Positions 13,109 through 15,603 of a stretch of DNA of 15,603 nucleotides are shown here, piece after piece. A program made the position numbers and the translations under genes. The notes beneath the pieces were generated by a model. That model was given only the letters and a program-made list of their open reading frames with translations. It ran no database searches and was not told where the DNA came from. The stretch comes from Eubacterium sp. AF22-8LB (lineage in GTDB: Bacteria > Bacillota_I > Bacilli_A > Erysipelotrichales > Erysipelotrichaceae). Every line of letters starts with the position of its first letter. The stretch's first letter is position 1. The DNA lies in contig NZ_QRVI01000003.1 of the NCBI RefSeq assembly GCF_003458715.1, forward strand, positions 1-15,603, given 5' to 3'.

Positions 13109-15603
13109 ATGTCGAAAAAGAAAAAGAATATAAGAAGAAAAAAATCGAACAATCTTTTAAAAGGAATGGCTGCTGCTGGTGCTGTTGTAGGTGGCGGAAC
13201 TATTTTTGCAGGTAACAATGCTGTTTATGCTGCTGAAAATGAACAAGGTGTTATTGGTTCACAATCAGAAGTACAAATCATTGAATCTCAATCTGTTTCT
13301 GAATCAACAACAGAATCTTTATCTCAAGCTAAATCAGAAACAAGTAGTTTTGAAAGTGAAGTATCTGCTGCAACTTCTGCAGTTGAAGGTAATACTGTTC
13401 AAACAAATCAAAAAGCATTTGTTAAACGTGCACCAAGATTCTTTAATAATGTACAAGCACAAAGTTCAGATGAACAAAATATTATGCTTGCTGATGAGAC
13501 AGGAAATGAAAAAGTGGTTAATGAAAATGGTGCTGAACAAGAAGCTGCATCTTTATCCGTATCTGGTTCTGTATCAGGATCTATTTCAGAAGTTGGATCA
13601 CAAATTTCTAGCGAAAGTATTTCTGGAAGTGAAGCTGAAAGTGAAATGGTGTCTGAATCTTCTTCAATAAGCACTAGTACAGAAAATTTTAAATCTGAAT
13701 CTGAAAGACTTTCAACAAGTTCATCTTTAAGTACGTCTACAGAAACTTCTACTTATACAAGTGAATCAGAAAGTTTATCAAAAGAATTTACAAGTGCTTC
13801 TGAAGCCTTTGAATCTCAAAAGAATCAAACTTTAGAAGATTTGATTACAAATATCAATAATACTAAGCGAGAATTAGAAAAAATTCGACAGGATGCAATT
13901 AAAGATAATCACCATTATTTAAATGGGGCGTATCAAAATGATGCTTATCGTAAAAAAGCTGATGATTTAGCTAAATATTTAGCTCAATATAATTTCTATC
14001 AAAAATATGGTGTTGGTAAGGTTACGGAGATAAGTACTCAATATAATAATAACGGTGTTAATACTGATAATAATGGTAACTATACTCAAAGTACTAATTA
14101 TAATAGAAATAACTTTTTTGTTAAATATCAGACAGCAGATAATAAAGAATACACGGGTTATTTCGACTGGGTTGCGGTACAAGAAAAAATAGGCCCTGAT
14201 GGTAGTATTTCATACGAATATACTCCATATGAAAAAACTGATCCATCAAAAGTGGTTCAAATTATGGTTATTGAAAAAGCACCGATTTATAGTGATGACA
14301 ATTGGTACAATCGGGGAAGTAAGTTTTATTATTATGAAGATTCAAATAGAAAAATTCATGCATATTTTTCAGAAGGAGACAGCAAATATTGGGACTCTAC
14401 GAGTAGAAGCTACAAGTATAAACCTGATTTCAAAGAAATAGAATCTTTTAGTAAAGGTGACATTACATCTGAGAATGGAAGTGAAATAGAATTTTACTAT
14501 AATGGTAGTCATTATAGATTTACTGTTAAAACACAAACAAATGGTGGACATGTATTCCCTTATTTTGGACAAGTAGAGGATGATTTAAATATTGATGCAA
14601 GTAGCCCAACAACTATTAAGGGGAAATCATATTTCTCTATTAAAGATTTTGAAAAACAACAAACAAAGTATGATCAACAAAGAAGTCAATTTACGAGTGT
14701 GTCTGAAAGACAAAGTGGACACAAGAGTGACTCTGTAGAGAATAGTCTAAGCAAGAGTCAAAGTTTAAGCTTATCGGCAAGTAAATCTAATTTTGATACT
14801 TCAGATAGCCTTTCAAAATCGACAAGTCTTTCTGCCGAAAAATCTGATATTGAATCAAGAAGCATAAGTCATTCATTATTAGAAAGTACACAAATTTCAA
14901 CAAGTCAAAGTACTTCAACTTCAGTAAGTCAGAGTGATTCAACTTCAATTAGTAACAGTCAATCAATTAGTGGATCACAATCTACTTCAACTTCAGTAAG
15001 CCAGAGTGATTCAACTTCAATCAGCAATAGTCAGTCTATTAGTGCAAGTCAATCAACAAGTACTTCAGTAAGCCAGAGCGACTCAACTTCAATTAGTAAC
15101 AGTCAGTCTATCAGTGCTTCTCAATCAACAAGTACTTCTGTAAGTCAGAGCGACTCTACTTCAATCAGCAATAGTCAATCTATTAGTGCTAGTCAAAGTA
15201 CTTCAACTTCAGTAAGTCAGAGTGATTCAACTTCAATTAGTAACAGTCAATCAATCAGTGCTTCTCAATCAACAAGTACTTCAGTAAGCCAGAGCGATTC
15301 TACTTCAATCAGCAACAGTCAGTCTATTAGTGCAAGTCAAAGTACTTCAACTTCAGTAAGCCAGAGTGATTCAACATCAATCAGCAATAGTCAATCTATT
15401 AGTGCAAGTCAAAGTACTTCAACTTCAGTAAGTCAAAGTGATTCGACTTCAATTAGTAACAGTCAATCAATCAGTGCTTCACAATCAACAAGTACTTCAG
15501 TAAGCCAGAGCGATTCTACTTCAATTAGTAACAGTCAATCAATCAGTGGATCACAATCTACAAGTACTTCAGTAAGTCAAAGTGACTCTACTTCAATTAG
15601 TAA
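13109..15603 (+). CDS. Serine-rich repeat glycoprotein adhesin, 5' part (runs off the right edge)
   Basis: This is an open frame of at least 831 codons without a stop, so the 3' end and any LPxTG anchor lie beyond the window. ATG 13109 follows a GAAGGA ribosome binding site by about 9 bases. Residues 1-41 form a signal peptide: a basic MSKKKKNIRRKKSNN region, a hydrophobic core with six glycines (about 19-35), then a VYA cleavage site. The first Ser-rich region spans about 50-237. Residues about 238-526 form a non-repetitive domain with a helical start (LEDLITNINNTKRELEKIR) and then many Tyr/Asn residues in strand-like segments, in the usual place of the ligand-binding region. A second Ser-rich region follows from about 530 and becomes a regular array from residue 599. 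In this family the protein is O-glycosylated in the cytoplasm, exported by SecA2/SecY2, and mediates attachment. The three transferases immediately upstream fit that. The ligand is unknown. Confidence 0.92.
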   Translation, partial: MSKKKKNIRRKKSNNLLKGMAAAGAVVGGGTIFAGNNAVYAAENEQGVIGSQSEVQIIESQSVSESTTESLSQAKSETSSFESEVSAATSAVEGNTVQTNQKAFVKRAPRFFNNVQAQSSDEQNIMLADETGNEKVVNENGAEQEAASLSVSGSVSGSISEVGSQISSESISGSEAESEMVSESSSISTSTENFKSESERLSTSSSLSTSTETSTYTSESESLSKEFTSASEAFESQKNQTLEDLITNINNTKRELEKIRQDAIKDNHHYLNGAYQNDAYRKKADDLAKYLAQYNFYQKYGVGKVTEISTQYNNNGVNTDNNGNYTQSTNYNRNNFFVKYQTADNKEYTGYFDWVAVQEKIGPDGSISYEYTPYEKTDPSKVVQIMVIEKAPIYSDDNWYNRGSKFYYYEDSNRKIHAYFSEGDSKYWDSTSRSYKYKPDFKEIESFSKGDITSENGSEIEFYYNGSHYRFTVKTQTNGGHVFPYFGQVEDDLNIDASSPTTIKGKSYFSIKDFEKQQTKYDQQRSQFTSVSERQSGHKSDSVENSLSKSQSLSLSASKSNFDTSDSLSKSTSLSAEKSDIESRSISHSLLESTQISTSQSTSTSVSQSDSTSISNSQSISGSQSTSTSVSQSDSTSISNSQSISASQSTSTSVSQSDSTSISNSQSISASQSTSTSVSQSDSTSISNSQSISASQSTSTSVSQSDSTSISNSQSISASQSTSTSVSQSDSTSISNSQSISASQSTSTSVSQSDSTSISNSQSISASQSTSTSVSQSDSTSISNSQSISASQSTSTSVSQSDSTSISNSQSISGSQSTSTSVSQSDSTSIS
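14903..15603 (+). repeat. 72-bp in-frame tandem repeat array (24-residue Ser/Thr-rich unit)
   Basis: Units begin at 14903 and every 72 bases after that up to 15551: nine complete copies and a 53-base partial copy cut by the window edge. The peptide unit begins SQSTSTSVSQSDSTS and ends ISNSQSIS plus A or G. This last residue is the only amino-acid variation (G in units 1 and 9, A in units 2-8). The DNA copies differ at many synonymous sites. Serine or threonine fills well over half of the positions, giving dense O-glycosylation sites on an extended stalk. The array is coding, not a CRISPR. Confidence 0.97.

Noticed and set aside
13191..13670. Plus-strand 159-codon ORF with a Leu/Lys/Gln-rich product
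   Set aside because: It is an out-of-frame shadow of the SRRP gene. The true frame starts at 13109, has a ribosome binding site and signal peptide, and stays open to the window end. The same applies to the 14199-14441 ORF.
13408..13674. Minus-strand Ser/Asp-rich 88-codon ORF (and those at 13979-14182 and 14369-14572)
   Set aside because: Antisense shadow of the serine-rich coding sequence, with no ribosome binding site or promoter.
14903..15603. Regular 72-base repeats as a CRISPR array or intergenic satellite
   Set aside because: There is no repeat/spacer alternation, the period keeps the reading frame exactly, and variation is almost wholly synonymous, so this is a coding repeat.
7797..15603. 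The adhesin locus as a recent mobile insertion
   Set aside because: No transposase, integrase, direct target repeats or tRNA gene is visible at the left border, and the flanking alaS terminator is intact. Transfer cannot be judged without the right end.

Overview
The window is AT-rich with dense short intergenic gaps, intrinsic hairpin terminators, AGGAGG-type ribosome binding sites, TTGACA/TATAAT-type promoters and a T-box riboswitch. Together these indicate a low-GC Gram-positive bacterium (Bacillota). The AlaRS variant, the PdxR-type regulator beside an ECF vitamin transporter, and a LoaP gene would fit an Erysipelotrichia-like lineage, but the genus is a guess.

Region 1 (1-5101) is ordinary chromosome. 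It holds a terminator from an upstream gene, an orphan soluble hybrid histidine kinase with PAS-like sensor domains, a small unknown protein, and a divergent pair. The pair is an ECF-transporter S component (probably vitamin B6) and a MocR/PdxR-type regulator whose PLP-binding lysine is replaced by arginine. Region 2 (4855-7784) is alaS behind an alanine T-box leader, with a promoter buried in the end of the preceding gene and a strong terminator after it.

Region 3 (7797 to the right edge) is the most interesting part: a surface-adhesin glycosylation locus. A perfect-consensus promoter drives a small NusG paralogue of the LoaP type. An intrinsic terminator follows immediately, with no visible promoter after it. 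Then come three tightly spaced glycosyltransferases. The third is a Gtf3 homologue (the enzyme that adds the second sugar, onto GlcNAc-Ser/Thr, of serine-rich repeat adhesins). The first two are chimaeras that carry a Gtf3-like N-terminal half fused to a GT8 catalytic domain. A 272-base gap then contains hairpins and a compact three-way-junction RNA ending in a T-run. Last comes the 5' part of a serine-rich repeat glycoprotein (SRRP), still open at the right edge: signal peptide, first Ser-rich region, a Tyr/Asn-rich putative binding domain, and a 72-bp tandem repeat array encoding a 24-residue Ser/Thr-rich unit.

The working model, an inference, is that LoaP carries RNA polymerase past the terminator after its own gene, and perhaps past the structured element before the adhesin gene. 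The three transferases would then decorate the SRRP. The initiating GtfA/GtfB pair and the accessory Sec genes are not in the window and would be expected downstream. The SRRP reading frame has no stop inside the window, so only shorter out-of-frame ORFs in this stretch are complete.
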